Shown: positions 37,320 through 46,884, counted from the stretch's first letter. The stretch is DNA of 64,000 bases from Undibacterium umbellatum (GCF_014284125.1 NZ_JACOFX010000002.1:682001-746000), one strand, 5' to 3'. Translations and numbers: made by a program. The notes: generated from the sequence alone by a model not told the origin.

Positions 37320-38123
37320 TCAGGCAATCGTCCCAAAGCGGAAGCTCGATGCCACCACACCGCCAAAGATGTTTTCTTCATGATAAACACAACTGGCAAC
37401 TTCATCCTCTGCCGCACCCACGGCCACCATCAGTGGCAGTAAATGCTCTTCCCTTGGATGGGCTACCCTTGCTGCCGGCGCATCTTCCCAATGGATCAGG
37501 CGGGCGACTCTTTCTGTGGTGCTGCTGGCGATCAGGCTATCCTGCAACCAGTCATCAAAACTCGATGATGGTTCTTTTGCCAGCGGACCAAAGCGGCGCA
37601 GGTTATGGTAGCTGAGCCCGCTGCCTATGATCAGCACTCCCTCGGCCCGCAAGGGGGCCAGGGCACGTCCCAAAGCCAGATGCTCGGCCGGGTCCAGACC
37701 TGTGCGCAGTGATAATTGCACGACAGGCATATCCGCTTCAGGGTACATGACGGCCAGTGGTGCAAATGCGCCATGATCAAAGCCACGTTGTCCATCAGCT
37801 TGCGTGGGCAGTCCTGCTGCCCTGATCAGGCCAATTACACGGTCAGCCAGCTCTGGCGAGCCTGGGGCAGGGTAGCGCACATGATAGGTATGCTCGGGAA
37901 AGCCACCATAGTCATACACCATGCCCGGCCTGGGATTACTCATGAGCGTAAAAGAACTCTCTTCCCAGTGCGCCGAGATCATCAGTATGGCCTTGGGCTT
38001 GTGTGGCAATTGTTGTGGTATATCGACCAACGACGTTTCCAGCACATGCATGGCTTTGCGCATATCTTCGATGTATGGCCAGGGGCCGCCGCCATGCGAG
38101 ATAAAGTAGGTAGGCAGGTTCAT
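37320..38123 (-). CDS. Class III extradiol ring-cleavage dioxygenase-like protein (DODA/YgiD type)
   Basis: 267 residues. Metal-ligand histidines expected in this family are visible in YFISHGGGP (about 7-15), MISAHWEE (about 48-55) and GFDHGAFAPL (about 113-122), plus GSGLSYHNLRRFG (about 167). Members cleave catechol-type rings such as DOPA, or have unknown substrates. No partner catabolic gene lies nearby. It is divergent from a LysR regulator, with a palindrome between them that probably controls it. Confidence 0.88.
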   Translation of the reverse strand: MNLPTYFISHGGGPWPYIEDMRKAMHVLETSLVDIPQQLPHKPKAILMISAHWEESSFTLMSNPRPGMVYDYGGFPEHTYHVRYPAPGSPELADRVIGLIRAAGLPTQADGQRGFDHGAFAPLAVMYPEADMPVVQLSLRTGLDPAEHLALGRALAPLRAEGVLIIGSGLSYHNLRRFGPLAKEPSSSFDDWLQDSLIASSTTERVARLIHWEDAPAARVAHPREEHLLPLMVAVGAAEDEVASCVYHEENIFGGVVASSFRFGTIA

Positions 38124-38196
38124 ATGAATATCCTTGAGTAGTCATTCAGCACGGAGGCTCATTTTCTTGATGATGGAGCGCGATGTAATCCATCAT

Positions 38197-38218
38197 AATG
38201 TTTCTCATTGTGGAAATC
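38197..38218. promoter_or_regulatory. Imperfect copy of the LysR-type palindrome
   Basis: AATGTTTCT-N4-GTGGAAATC resembles the perfect palindrome 42 bases downstream, matching it best in AATGTTTC and GGAAA. Two such sites about four helical turns apart fit the two-site binding (recognition plus activation site) of LysR regulators. Confidence 0.55.
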
Positions 38219-38238
38219 GATGGTGGTAAAGTAATTGT

Positions 38239-38262
38239 AATGTTTCCATAAATGGAAACATT
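38239..38262. promoter_or_regulatory. LysR-type operator palindrome
   Basis: AATGTTTCCA-N4-TGGAAACATT is a perfect 10-4-10 palindrome in the gap between the divergent dioxygenase and LysR genes, 19 bases before the LysR start codon. It contains the T-N11-A pattern of LysR binding sites and would suit autoregulation. Confidence 0.75.
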
Positions 38263-38281
38263 GAACTAGTGAAGGCAGGTC

Positions 38282-39163
38282 ATGGACGAACTTGATATCA
38301 ATGGCATCAGGGTGTTTCGCGAAATCGTCGAGTCAGGCAGCTTTACTGCTGCGGCAGATCGCCTGGGCATGGCTGCATCCATGGTCAGTAAACATATCTC
38401 CAGATTGGAGCGCAAGCTCGGGGCGCGGCTATTGAACCGTAGCAGCCGCAGCATGAGTCTGACTGAGGCGGGTAAGGATTTTTTTGCGCAGGGCAGGCAG
38501 GCGCTGGATATTCTTGATGCTGCAGTCGCCTCGGTCGCGCAAACCAGCGGGCCACCACGTGGTGAATTGAAAATAAGTGCGCCGGTATGGTGTGCCAACC
38601 CTGGCTTTGCCAGGTTGCTGGCAGATTTCCGGCAAGACTATCCTGAAGTCCGGCTGGATCTGCATCTGGATAATCATATGGTGGATCTGGTGGCGGATGG
38701 CTTTGACCTGGCCTTGCGGGCCACCGATGAGCCTTCTTCTGCCCTGATCGCGAGGCGCTTGTGCAAGGTGGAATTCCATCTGGTAGCGACGCCAGCCTAT
38801 TTGCTTGAGAGAGCTGAGAAAGCAGCCGAGGAGGCTGCCATGGCTGTCATCTTGCCCAATTATGTCCAGTTGGAACGGTTTCGTTTGCCAATACAAACAG
38901 AAATGCCACCATTGAAGCTAGATGCCATCATGAAATGTAGCGACACCACACTCAGCTATCATTGCGTACTGTCAGACATGGGCGCTGCATTTTTGCCCGC
39001 CTGGTTAGTGGATGATGATCTTGCCTCCGGCCGTTTGCAACTGGTCGGCGGTAATGAGCCGGGTTTTGCCGCCAATCTGTATGCCATCTATGCAAGTCGC
39101 CGCCAGATGCCACCCAAGCTGCGTTGTTTTATTGATTTTTTGATAGACAGGCTGGGCGATTGA
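38282..39163 (+). CDS. LysR-family transcriptional regulator
   Basis: 293 residues with ATG 38282 after AAGGCAGG. The N-terminal winged helix reads IRVFREIVESGSFTAAADRL (8-27) with SMVSKHISRLERKLGARLLN, and the rest is the periplasmic-binding-like effector domain (GELKISAPVWC onward). It resembles the large proteobacterial group that controls the adjacent divergent oxidoreductase or ring-cleavage gene. The likely target is the dioxygenase gene 158 bases away. Confidence 0.92.
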   Translation: MDELDINGIRVFREIVESGSFTAAADRLGMAASMVSKHISRLERKLGARLLNRSSRSMSLTEAGKDFFAQGRQALDILDAAVASVAQTSGPPRGELKISAPVWCANPGFARLLADFRQDYPEVRLDLHLDNHMVDLVADGFDLALRATDEPSSALIARRLCKVEFHLVATPAYLLERAEKAAEEAAMAVILPNYVQLERFRLPIQTEMPPLKLDAIMKCSDTTLSYHCVLSDMGAAFLPAWLVDDDLASGRLQLVGGNEPGFAANLYAIYASRRQMPPKLRCFIDFLIDRLGD

Positions 39164-39305
39164 ATAAAGTTGACATATGTATACAGTGATTTTGTGGAAT
39201 ACTTGTCAACGGAATGTAGTTGATTCCGTTGATATCCATATAGACAGTGATAAAAACTGAACTATACCGCTTAAATAAATGTTCAATTATTGAGGGAGTA
39301 TTCGC

Positions 39306-39788
39306 ATGTTGAAGAAATTAGTGTTTGGCTTGATGGCTTTGTTGGCAGCTACCGGATTTGCATTTGCTGATGTTGATGTCAATAAAGGTGACCAGGCTGC
39401 ATTGGATGGTATCAAGGGTATAGGTCCGACCAAATCCAAGGCCATCATAGAAGAGCGTACCAAGAATGGTGCCTTCAAGGACTGGGCAGATTTTGAAAGC
39501 CGCGTCAAAGGCATAGGCGAAAAGAGTTCGGCTAAGTTGTCTGCTGCCGGTTTGACGGTCAATGGCCAGGCAAAACCTGGTGCTGCAGCAAAACCTGTGG
39601 CCAGTGCAGCGTCTGCCAAGGCTGATAAGGCAGAAAAAGCGGCAGATAAAGCTGCAGATAAGGCTGCAGCTCCAGCGGCGGCATCAGCACCTGCTGCTAC
39701 TGCTAAACCCGCATCTGCCCCGGCAGCTGCCAAGGCTCCCGTTGCCGCTTCTGCAGCCGCGGCAGCTTCCAAGGCCAGCGCTAAATAA
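39306..39788 (+). CDS. Secreted ComEA-like helix-hairpin-helix protein
   Basis: 160 residues. A signal peptide (MLKKLVFGLMALLAATGFAF-A) is followed by one helix-hairpin-helix domain (about 22-80) with LDGIKGIGPTKSKAIIEERT and VKGIGEKSSAKLSAAG, the pattern of ComEA-type DNA-binding proteins. The rest is a low-complexity Ala/Lys/Pro tail (about 85-160). ComEA binds incoming DNA in the periplasm during transformation; the lysine-rich tail could add DNA affinity. Whether this one serves competence is not shown. A strong terminator follows. Confidence 0.85.
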   Translation: MLKKLVFGLMALLAATGFAFADVDVNKGDQAALDGIKGIGPTKSKAIIEERTKNGAFKDWADFESRVKGIGEKSSAKLSAAGLTVNGQAKPGAAAKPVASAASAKADKAEKAADKAADKAAAPAAASAPAATAKPASAPAAAKAPVAASAAAAASKASAK

Positions 39789-39830
39789 AGCCAAATCCAG
39801 CATATTGCTGTTTGCTGTATGTGCAAAATA

Positions 39831-39861
39831 AAAAACCTCAGGGGTGACCCTGAGGTTTTTT
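39831..39861 (+). terminator. Terminator after the HHH protein gene
   Basis: AAAAACCTCAGGG and CCCTGAGGTTTTT form a perfect 13-pair stem with a four-base loop, followed by further T residues. Confidence 0.9.
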
Positions 39862-40055
39862 ATTAGCTTATTTAAAATCTGTATAAGCATATCTGATACC
39901 TCAAATGACAAGGTGAAACTCTTGATCTGTATGGGGAGTAATGCATTTCTGCTTGAAGAAGACAGGTTTCACCAGCCAACCAACTAGCTTATGCTGCAAG
40001 CGTCTAATGGGAACTGCGATTAGAATGAGGCTTTGTAATTTTAAGCATGCTGACC

Positions 40056-40958
40056 ATGACCTATCTGACCATTGAAGATACCATAGGCAATACCCCACTC
40101 GTAAGATTGCAACGTATACCAGGTGCTGACAATCAGCGACGTAATAATGTCATTCTGGGCAAGCTGGAAGGAAACAATCCTGCTGGCTCAGTCAAGGACA
40201 GACCGGCCTTGTCCATGATCAAAAGGGCAGAAGAGCGCGGTCAGATCAAGCCCGGCGATACCCTGATTGAAGCTACCAGTGGCAACACCGGCATTGCTCT
40301 GGCCATGGCTGCGGCCATGCGTGGTTACAAGATGATTTTGCTGATGCCAGAAAACCTGAGCATAGAGCGGCGCCAAAGCATGGCCGCTTATGGCGCACAA
40401 ATCATGTTGACGCCCAAGACGGGGGGGATGGAGTATGCCCGTGATCTGGCAACACAAATGCAGGCAGAAGGGCGGGGGGTGATACTCGATCAGTTCGCCA
40501 ACCCTGATAATCCTTTGGCTCACTATGAAGCTACGGGACCAGAAATCTGGCGTGATACCAAGGGGCAGGTCACTCACTTCGTCAGTGCCATGGGCACGAC
40601 TGGCACCATCATGGGTGTATCCGCTTACTTGAAGGAACAAAATCCGCAGATCCACATCATTGGCGCGCAACCAGAAGAAGGTTCACAGATACCTGGCATA
40701 CGCAAATGGCCGGAAGCATATTTACCCAAAATCTATGACAAGGCCAGGGTGGATCAGGTGGAGTCTGTGACGCAGGCCGATGCCGAACACATGGCGCGCA
40801 GGATGGCAGTGGAGGAGGGGATATTCTGTGGTATTTCTGCCGCAGGAGCATGCGAAATTGCTTTACGTGTAGCACAGACTGTAGAAAATGCCACCATCGT
40901 CTTCATCGTTTGCGACCGTGGTGACCGCTATTTGTCTACTGGCGTATTTCCTGCCTGA
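40056..40958 (+). CDS. cysM: Cysteine synthase B
   Basis: 300 residues from ATG 40056; ATG 40047 three codons earlier is possible. The PLP lysine is in NNPAGSVKDRPALSM (about 40-54), the phosphate-binding loop is EATSGNTGIALAMAAAMRGY (about 72-91) and GTTGTIMGVSAYLKEQNP (about 182-199) closes the site. The EGNNPAGSVKDR form and the 300-residue length fit CysM rather than CysK. It makes cysteine, or S-sulfocysteine from thiosulfate, from O-acetylserine. It stands alone. Confidence 0.93.
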   Translation: MTYLTIEDTIGNTPLVRLQRIPGADNQRRNNVILGKLEGNNPAGSVKDRPALSMIKRAEERGQIKPGDTLIEATSGNTGIALAMAAAMRGYKMILLMPENLSIERRQSMAAYGAQIMLTPKTGGMEYARDLATQMQAEGRGVILDQFANPDNPLAHYEATGPEIWRDTKGQVTHFVSAMGTTGTIMGVSAYLKEQNPQIHIIGAQPEEGSQIPGIRKWPEAYLPKIYDKARVDQVESVTQADAEHMARRMAVEEGIFCGISAAGACEIALRVAQTVENATIVFIVCDRGDRYLSTGVFPA

Positions 40959-41074
40959 TAGACTTAGCCTGGTGGGTGCTGGCATTGCGCTCACCCTGTA
41001 TTTACTCTGCAAGCCCGACTCTGTCAGCTCTTTACATCACGCTGTCACAAATCCTCAGCATAATTAAAAAAGCC

Positions 41075-41119
41075 AAAAAAATACCGAAATCACGCTTTTG
41101 GCGCATTTTCGGTATTTTT
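41075..41119. terminator. Bidirectional terminator between cysM and the small HTH gene
   Basis: AAAAAATACCGAAAT and ATTTTCGGTATTTTT flank a 14-base loop between two convergent genes. The stem has A and T tracts on both sides so it can act on either transcript. Confidence 0.8.
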
Positions 41120-41185
41120 CAATAAAGCAGTTTTCCTGGAAATCCGAAGACTTATCAGGCAGCAACCACCGATCAAATAAAAGAC

Positions 41186-41485
41186 TTATGCTGCGTCTTT
41201 TGGTTTGAATTGTTTGTCGCTGATACGGAACTTCGCACGACGGTCGCCCATCAATTCGCGCAGTTCTTTGATGCTGACATCGCTGATTTCATGCATGCGT
41301 ATCAGTAATGATGCGCCTACAGGCAGGCGACGATGCCTGATTTTACTAATTACTGGTGGTGCCACTTCCAATGCTCTGGAGAGTGCTGCATCATTTTTCA
41401 AATGCAATTGCTTGATCAGAGTATCCAACAGATTGTTTGGATCATAGTCGATTTCATCGGATTCAAGCTGGGTCAGGTTTGCCAT
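41186..41485 (-). CDS. Small helix-turn-helix (XRE-like) protein
   Basis: 99 residues. The central part LIKQLHLKNDAALSRALEVA followed by PPVISKIRHRRLPVG (about 23-57) fits a Cro/C1-type helix-turn-helix, and the C-terminal tail is basic. No membrane or effector domain is present. Small orphan proteins of this type are common in Oxalobacteraceae genomes, but no target is known to me. It is monocistronic, with a long AT-rich upstream region. Confidence 0.75.
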   Translation of the reverse strand: MANLTQLESDEIDYDPNNLLDTLIKQLHLKNDAALSRALEVAPPVISKIRHRRLPVGASLLIRMHEISDVSIKELRELMGDRRAKFRISDKQFKPKDAA

Positions 41486-41810
41486 AATTACCTCGCTGTT
41501 TAGTTTATTGATGCTAAATTTAGTTGCTTCAATAAAAAATTAATCAAACGGTAATATTGTATCTTTAAAATATAATTTGCTTGTCAGAAAAATAGCAAAC
41601 CATTGTTAAATCTCTTGACACATTGCTTAGTTCATACATAAATGTGTCAACTAGATAACAACACTTTAGTTTAGAAAATACTGAATGGCAATGTTTATTC
41701 CAGTAATTAGTTACTAGAATAACATAAATTAACAATTTTATTCGGGCAGGAAAAATCTGTTAAATTGTTATTATCCCCTTCCAATGTACCTCAACCTGCT
41801 TCTATGCTCA
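41486..41810. other. AT-rich intergenic region without a gene
   Basis: About 325 bases, strongly AT-rich, between the small HTH gene and the transglycosylase gene on the same strand. It holds the promoter of the HTH gene, perhaps with an autoregulatory site, and the 3' region of the transglycosylase. I see no ORF, tRNA or clear hairpin. Confidence 0.5.
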
Positions 41811-42926
41811 TTATTTATGTCTGGCAGCTGCGATCATACGGCCCAAGTCAAACACTGACATGGCATAAAAATAACTCCGATTGTATAGCGTAATGGCAAA
41901 AAAATTGTCTGTTGCAAACCAGTACTCTGTTGCGTCATTGCCATTTTGCAGATCAACGAGTCCATAGGAAATATTTGTTGGCGCTTCGCTACTTGCTGTT
42001 GTCGCCATGGCTTTTAAATCCTGCAACTGATAGCTGGCCAGTAAACCTTTCCCCAGAGCAGTATTGAGTTGCTCGCTCTTTTCAGGGACGACCAGGGTCG
42101 CTGGAAAAGCAATCGGTAAGTTGCGTTTCCAGCCATGAACCGCCAGATAGTGGGCGACGCTGCCGATGGCATCGACTGGTGAGTCAGTCAAATTGATCTT
42201 GCCATCACCATCAAAGTCAACGGCATATTTCCTGATACTGCCAGGCATGAATTGTGGCCAGCCTATAGCTCCTGCATAAGAACCCTTGAAAACAAATGGG
42301 TCGAGCGAAGATTCTTTGGCCATCAGCAACATGTTTTCCAGTTCACCACGGAAAAACTGCATGCGCGCATCGCGGGTCGGCGTGTCTGGGTAATCAAATG
42401 CCAATGTAGTCAACACATCCATGACGCGAAAGCCACCAGTCTGTTTGCCGAAGATGGTTTCCACGCCTATCAAGCCAACGATAATCTCAGGCGGGACACC
42501 ATATTCTTGCTCAGCTTTTGTCAGTGCATCAGCATATTTGTCCCAGAAGGCAGCGCCGGCTTCAATGCGATAAGGTTCGACAAATCGCGCGCGGTAGGCT
42601 TTCCAGTTCTTGGGCTTTCCCGGTGGGGCAGGGCGCATCAATTGCCTGGCGGATTCGATGTGTTTGACCTGCTTGAAAGTGGCTTTCAATTCAGTTTCAG
42701 TAAAGCCATGCTTGCTGATCATGCTGGCGATAAATCCTGAGACTTCTTTCCATTGCTCAAAATGGCTTTCACTTGCAGTAGCAGCGGCAGCCGCTTTTTT
42801 TACTTGCTTTTTCGTTGCAGCATTTGCTTCACCCGTCATGATAAGTGCCGTCGCAATGATGAGGGAATAGATGCAGTTTTGCAAAGTGCCAGGCTTGCTT
42901 GTTACCGGTGTTATGGGAGAAATCAA
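41811..42926 (-). CDS. Lytic murein transglycosylase, MltB-like
   Basis: 371 residues with an N-terminal hydrophobic signal (about 17-36, IYSLIIATALIMTGEANA) without an evident lipobox cysteine, so a soluble periplasmic form. The catalytic glutamate is in IVGLIGVETIFGKQTGGFRV (about 149-168), followed by AIGWPQFMPGSIRKYAVDFD (about 216-235), both typical of the MltB family (GH103). It cleaves peptidoglycan glycan strands to 1,6-anhydromuropeptides for wall remodelling. It lies downstream of the TgpA-like gene on the same strand, 17 bases away, and may share its transcript. Confidence 0.92.
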   Translation of the reverse strand: MISPITPVTSKPGTLQNCIYSLIIATALIMTGEANAATKKQVKKAAAAATASESHFEQWKEVSGFIASMISKHGFTETELKATFKQVKHIESARQLMRPAPPGKPKNWKAYRARFVEPYRIEAGAAFWDKYADALTKAEQEYGVPPEIIVGLIGVETIFGKQTGGFRVMDVLTTLAFDYPDTPTRDARMQFFRGELENMLLMAKESSLDPFVFKGSYAGAIGWPQFMPGSIRKYAVDFDGDGKINLTDSPVDAIGSVAHYLAVHGWKRNLPIAFPATLVVPEKSEQLNTALGKGLLASYQLQDLKAMATTASSEAPTNISYGLVDLQNGNDATEYWFATDNFFAITLYNRSYFYAMSVFDLGRMIAAARHK

Positions 42927-42943
42927 AATGCGTCAATAAAAAA

Positions 42944-44956
42944 TTAGCGGCATGCTGCCAGCAAGGTTTTTAAACGCCGGATCAATACGTTGTCCGGGCC
43001 TGGGTTTTTGCCGTAGCGGGCGCTGGCATACAGTTTCAGAAAACGCTCGGCATTTTCAAAATCGGCTGCGGGCAGGCTGGTGCGCAATTTTTCCAGATAG
43101 GCGGAAGGGCCTTCATGCAAGGCACGCGCTGCGGTCTTTTTTTCCATCTTGCGACAGAAAGAAAAGTATACCTTATCAAGAGCACTTAGACGTGGTCGGT
43201 TGCGTATCAAAGGCAAGGCCATCAAACCCAGTACCAGGCTGGTGAGAATGAAAAACAGCAAGGTAATCTGAGCCCAGTCGATTTTTTTGAAGCCCAGTGA
43301 GTTTAGCAGGCTGATTTGTTTGCTCTGATTGTAGTTCAGGACCCACTGGTTCCAGGAGTTATTGACAGCACTCCATTGCATGCGCATCTGATTGAAAAAA
43401 GAGATTCCGTCAGGGCTGAGGTTCATGAGCCCGGCCAAACCCTGGCGTGGCACGGCGTAATTGAGAGAACGTTCTACCCTCTCAGGAGCAACCGCGGCAG
43501 TGGGGTCTACCCTGATCCAGCCCTTGCCCTCCAGCCAGACTTCTGCCCAGGCATGGGCATTGGATTGTCGTATTTCCAGAAAGCCGTCGATGGAGTTCAG
43601 TTCGCCACCCTGATAACCTGCAACTACGCGCGCCGGTATATTCGCCGCACGCATCAGCAAGACAAAGGCACTGGCATAGTGTTCACAAAATCCAGCCTTG
43701 GTATCGAACAAAAATTCATCGGCACTATTTGTGCCCAGCAGTGGTGGATCGAGCGTGTACGAATAGGCTTCGCGGCGGAAATAATCGAGTACCGCCCGAA
43801 CCAGTTGTAAGTCATCCTGATATTGCTGCCGCAGGCTGGCTGCAAAGGCGGTAGTCCGCGGGTTATAACCCGCCGGTAGATGCAGAGAGTGTGCTTGCAT
43901 TTCACGGCTGCTATTGGCTTCCAGGCTATAGCCAGGATAAGACGCTATCTGGTACTTGATTCTTTCCTGGGTGCTCTGTTCGCGCCGGGTTTCCATTTGC
44001 TGGTTAATGACGATGCTGCTTGCCGAGCTGCCTTCAATTTCGGGCTTGCTGGCGGGCATGTCGAGGGCGAACAACCAGTTTTGACCATTGGCTTCCAGCG
44101 TGATTTCCTGGTGTACTGGTTGACCGGTATAGCTGATCCAATCTCTTTCTTCTGCATTTCTGTAAAGAGATCTCCTGTCTTCATGCGACCAACTGCGGCC
44201 ATCAAATTTATCCATGACGATACCGCGCCAGTACAGCAAGGGCTTGGCAGGGATTTCTTGTGTAAACTTGACACGAAAGGCAATCTCTTCGGATTGCGCC
44301 AAGTCACTGATATTGCCAGGCGACATGGAGCTGGACAAACCGCTGCGTGCCGAATGGGCGTCACCCGGCAAACCCCAGAGTGGCCCCTGTATGCGTGGAA
44401 ACAACACAAAGGCGATAATCGTAAGCGGGATTGCCAAACCCAATATAGTGGCGCCGAACTTGAGTCTTTGCCTTAGTGGCGGTACCACGCCAGTATAGTG
44501 AAACGATAATTGTGCAGTCAGTAGCAGGCACAAACCTGTCAGGGTTAGCACGGCGGCGAGAATGGTTTGCTGATAAAAGAAGCTGGTCAGCAAGATAAAG
44601 AAACCAAGAAAGATAACGACGAATAAATCGCGTTTGGCATGCATCTCCAGCAGTTTGCAAGTCAATAGCAAGACCAGCATGGTGACGCCAGCTTCCCGGC
44701 CAAAAAAAGTTCTGTGCGTCAGGAAAACGCATGCCATCATCAGGATGGCGACTGGTAGCAGCAACATGGCATGCGGCAGGCGGCGGCCACTCAAGGTCAG
44801 CCAGCCACGCCATGTCAATAACAAGGCGCAGGATGCATTCACCCACCACATCACATGATCGGCATGTGGCAAGAGTACAAAGGCACAGGCAAAGATCAAG
44901 AGCAGGGTGTCGGCTTTGTCACGTGACAGGATGGTGCGGAATAAGGGCGTTTTCAT
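42944..44956 (-). CDS. TgpA-like membrane transglutaminase (DUF3488/transglutaminase/DUF4129 type)
   Basis: 670 residues from ATG 44956, five bases after the DUF58 stop. The N-terminal third has about six membrane helices. A periplasmic transglutaminase domain follows with Cys in FDTKAGFCEHYASAFVLLMR (about 420-439) and His in NAHAWAEVWLEGKGWIRVDP (about 473-492). Another helix near residue 565 leads to a cytoplasmic C-terminal domain. TgpA of Pseudomonas has the same plan and is essential there, though its substrate is not settled. It ends the MoxR-DUF58-TgpA operon. Confidence 0.9.
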   Translation of the reverse strand: MKTPLFRTILSRDKADTLLLIFACAFVLLPHADHVMWWVNASCALLLTWRGWLTLSGRRLPHAMLLLPVAILMMACVFLTHRTFFGREAGVTMLVLLLTCKLLEMHAKRDLFVVIFLGFFILLTSFFYQQTILAAVLTLTGLCLLLTAQLSFHYTGVVPPLRQRLKFGATILGLAIPLTIIAFVLFPRIQGPLWGLPGDAHSARSGLSSSMSPGNISDLAQSEEIAFRVKFTQEIPAKPLLYWRGIVMDKFDGRSWSHEDRRSLYRNAEERDWISYTGQPVHQEITLEANGQNWLFALDMPASKPEIEGSSASSIVINQQMETRREQSTQERIKYQIASYPGYSLEANSSREMQAHSLHLPAGYNPRTTAFAASLRQQYQDDLQLVRAVLDYFRREAYSYTLDPPLLGTNSADEFLFDTKAGFCEHYASAFVLLMRAANIPARVVAGYQGGELNSIDGFLEIRQSNAHAWAEVWLEGKGWIRVDPTAAVAPERVERSLNYAVPRQGLAGLMNLSPDGISFFNQMRMQWSAVNNSWNQWVLNYNQSKQISLLNSLGFKKIDWAQITLLFFILTSLVLGLMALPLIRNRPRLSALDKVYFSFCRKMEKKTAARALHEGPSAYLEKLRTSLPAADFENAERFLKLYASARYGKNPGPDNVLIRRLKTLLAACR

Positions 44957-44961
44957 GATGC

Positions 44962-45936
44962 TCACATATCGTAAAGCGCCAGCGCACGCAAGCAGGCATC
45001 TCGATGCTCTGGTCCGCTTGCTGCTGCATATTTTATTTGCCCCAGGCGGAAGCCATACGTCAGCCCACGCTGGTCTGCCTCCAAAATCCAACTGGACATG
45101 CGTGATAACTTGAGTTCGACGTCCATGTTGCCGGGCAGGGCAGAAAAATCGAGCATGACATCACTACCAGAACCGCCGGCAAACTGCTTGGTCACCAATT
45201 GACCACCGAGTGCGGTATCGACTTTGGCAATCTGTTTCCAGGCCAGATGCTTCATGGGGTCCCCTGGCTGATAGGCGCGTACTCCGGCAAAGTCTTCATC
45301 ACCGGCGTGACCCGGCACCTCGGTTTTTTTACCTTGGCCGGACATGGGTAAAGGCGGGGCATTGACTTCAGGCTGCGGGTAGACCAGGGCATGGGCATCA
45401 GCCAGCCAGGTGCTCCAGGCGCGCAACAAGCCTAGCGGATAATAGGTTTGCAAGCGTATTCTGGGGATAGCCTGCAAGCCCCTGCTGATGGTGGGATAGC
45501 TGAGTTGTACTGCAATCCGGCTGTCTGCAGCAATATCGACAAACTTCTCCGGGTGGCCCTTGTCGGCAAATCCCACGCTGATGGCGTAACGTGCATGGGC
45601 ACGGCGGTTGATCAGGTAAACTGTAAATTCAGTTTCTTCTCCGGCAAAAACAGACCTGGCTGAACCTGGCAACAAATGCAGATAGGCCAGATTACGGAAG
45701 GCATAAAAGACATTGATCAGGGCGACACCACCCAAGACATATGTCAGGCCAAAGCCAAGATTAAGGCTGTAGTTGGTCGCCGCTAAAAACATCAGCAGCA
45801 GCAAGACAACAAATACCAGTCCGGGTTTGCTGGGCACGGTAAATACTCGTCGTTGGCTCAGGAAGACTTCACCGCTTTCTGGCTTGCTCTCCAGGAAAAC
45901 GATTTTGCGCAGCTTTTTTTTAATCGATGTGAACAT
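44962..45936 (-). CDS. DUF58 protein
   Basis: 324 residues with two N-terminal membrane helices (about 33-73) and a cytoplasmic region containing the DUF58 hallmark GVRAYQPGDPMKHLAWKQIA (about 217-236). The fold is related to von Willebrand A domains. DUF58 proteins are almost always encoded next to MoxR ATPases and are thought to be their partners or substrates. Here the gene lies between moxR and the TgpA-like gene, 27 and 5 bases away. Confidence 0.92.
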   Translation of the reverse strand: MFTSIKKKLRKIVFLESKPESGEVFLSQRRVFTVPSKPGLVFVVLLLLMFLAATNYSLNLGFGLTYVLGGVALINVFYAFRNLAYLHLLPGSARSVFAGEETEFTVYLINRRAHARYAISVGFADKGHPEKFVDIAADSRIAVQLSYPTISRGLQAIPRIRLQTYYPLGLLRAWSTWLADAHALVYPQPEVNAPPLPMSGQGKKTEVPGHAGDEDFAGVRAYQPGDPMKHLAWKQIAKVDTALGGQLVTKQFAGGSGSDVMLDFSALPGNMDVELKLSRMSSWILEADQRGLTYGFRLGQIKYAAASGPEHRDACLRALALYDM

Positions 45937-45963
45937 GCAGTTGGCTATTTTTTGCTGGCAAGA

Positions 45964-46884
45964 TCAGACGCTGACACGTTTCATCAATTGCGCCAGCAAT
46001 TCGCTGCTGGCGCTGACTTTGCCTGTCATTGACTTTAGTGGGCGCAGTCTGTGCGCAATCACAGGGATCAGGATAGCTTGCACATCCTCTGGCAAGACGT
46101 GGTCGCGACCTTCCATGGCAGCCCAGGCGCGTGCGGCTTGCAACAGCGCGATAGAGGCGCGTGGACTCATGCCCTCGGCAAACAAATCGCCTTGACGCGT
46201 GGCATGGGCCAGTGATTGTACATAGTCGATCAGCGGCGCAGATGTATGGATTTTTTTCAGCTGCTGCTGGGCTTCCATCAATTCTTCGGCCTGCATGACG
46301 GCTGGTAGTTGGGCCAGCAGGCTGCGTCTGTCTTCACCCAACAACAGTGCACGTTCTGCTGCAGCATCAGGATAACCCAGCGACAGACACATCAAAAAAC
46401 GGTCCAGCTGCGATTCAGGTAAGGCAAAAGTGCCGACCTGGTGCGCCGGGTTTTGGGTGGCGATGACAAAGAAAGGTTTCGGCAGGTTGCGGGTTTGTCC
46501 CTCGACCGAAACTTGTCTTTCTTCCATGGCCTCAAGCAAAGACGACTGGGTCTTGGGCGTGGCACGGTTGATTTCATCGGCAAGCAGGACCTGGGCAAAG
46601 ATGGGGCCTGGGTGGAAAACAAATTGTGACTTTTCCCTGTCAAAAATCGATATCCCCACCACATCAGCTGGCAGCAGATCACTGGTGAATTGCAGGCGGT
46701 TGAATTTCAGACCCAGGGAAATCGCCAGGGCATGCGCCAGCGTCGTCTTGCCCACGCCCGGCAGATCTTCTATCAATAGATGGCCACCTGCCAGCAAACA
46801 AACCAGAGCCTGTCTGATTTGCTGCTCCTTGCCTATGATGACGTTATTAACCTGTTTGGCAACTTTATGTACTTTGGAAAACAT
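45964..46884 (-). CDS. MoxR-family AAA+ ATPase
   Basis: 306 residues. Walker A is LPGVGKTTLAHALA (about 39-52), Walker B VLLADEINRATPKTQSSLLE (about 99-118), with ATQNPAHQVGTFALPESQLD (about 145-164) forming sensor 1 and the following arginine-bearing loop. MoxR proteins act as chaperones that activate or assemble partner proteins, generally the DUF58 or VWA proteins encoded beside them. It leads the three-gene operon with DUF58 and the TgpA-like transglutaminase. Confidence 0.95.
   Translation of the reverse strand: MFSKVHKVAKQVNNVIIGKEQQIRQALVCLLAGGHLLIEDLPGVGKTTLAHALAISLGLKFNRLQFTSDLLPADVVGISIFDREKSQFVFHPGPIFAQVLLADEINRATPKTQSSLLEAMEERQVSVEGQTRNLPKPFFVIATQNPAHQVGTFALPESQLDRFLMCLSLGYPDAAAERALLLGEDRRSLLAQLPAVMQAEELMEAQQQLKKIHTSAPLIDYVQSLAHATRQGDLFAEGMSPRASIALLQAARAWAAMEGRDHVLPEDVQAILIPVIAHRLRPLKSMTGKVSASSELLAQLMKRVSV

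Noticed and set aside
45964..46884. MoxR operon as a defence or stress island
   Set aside because: MoxR-DUF58-TgpA is a widespread housekeeping-type operon, with composition like its neighbours.
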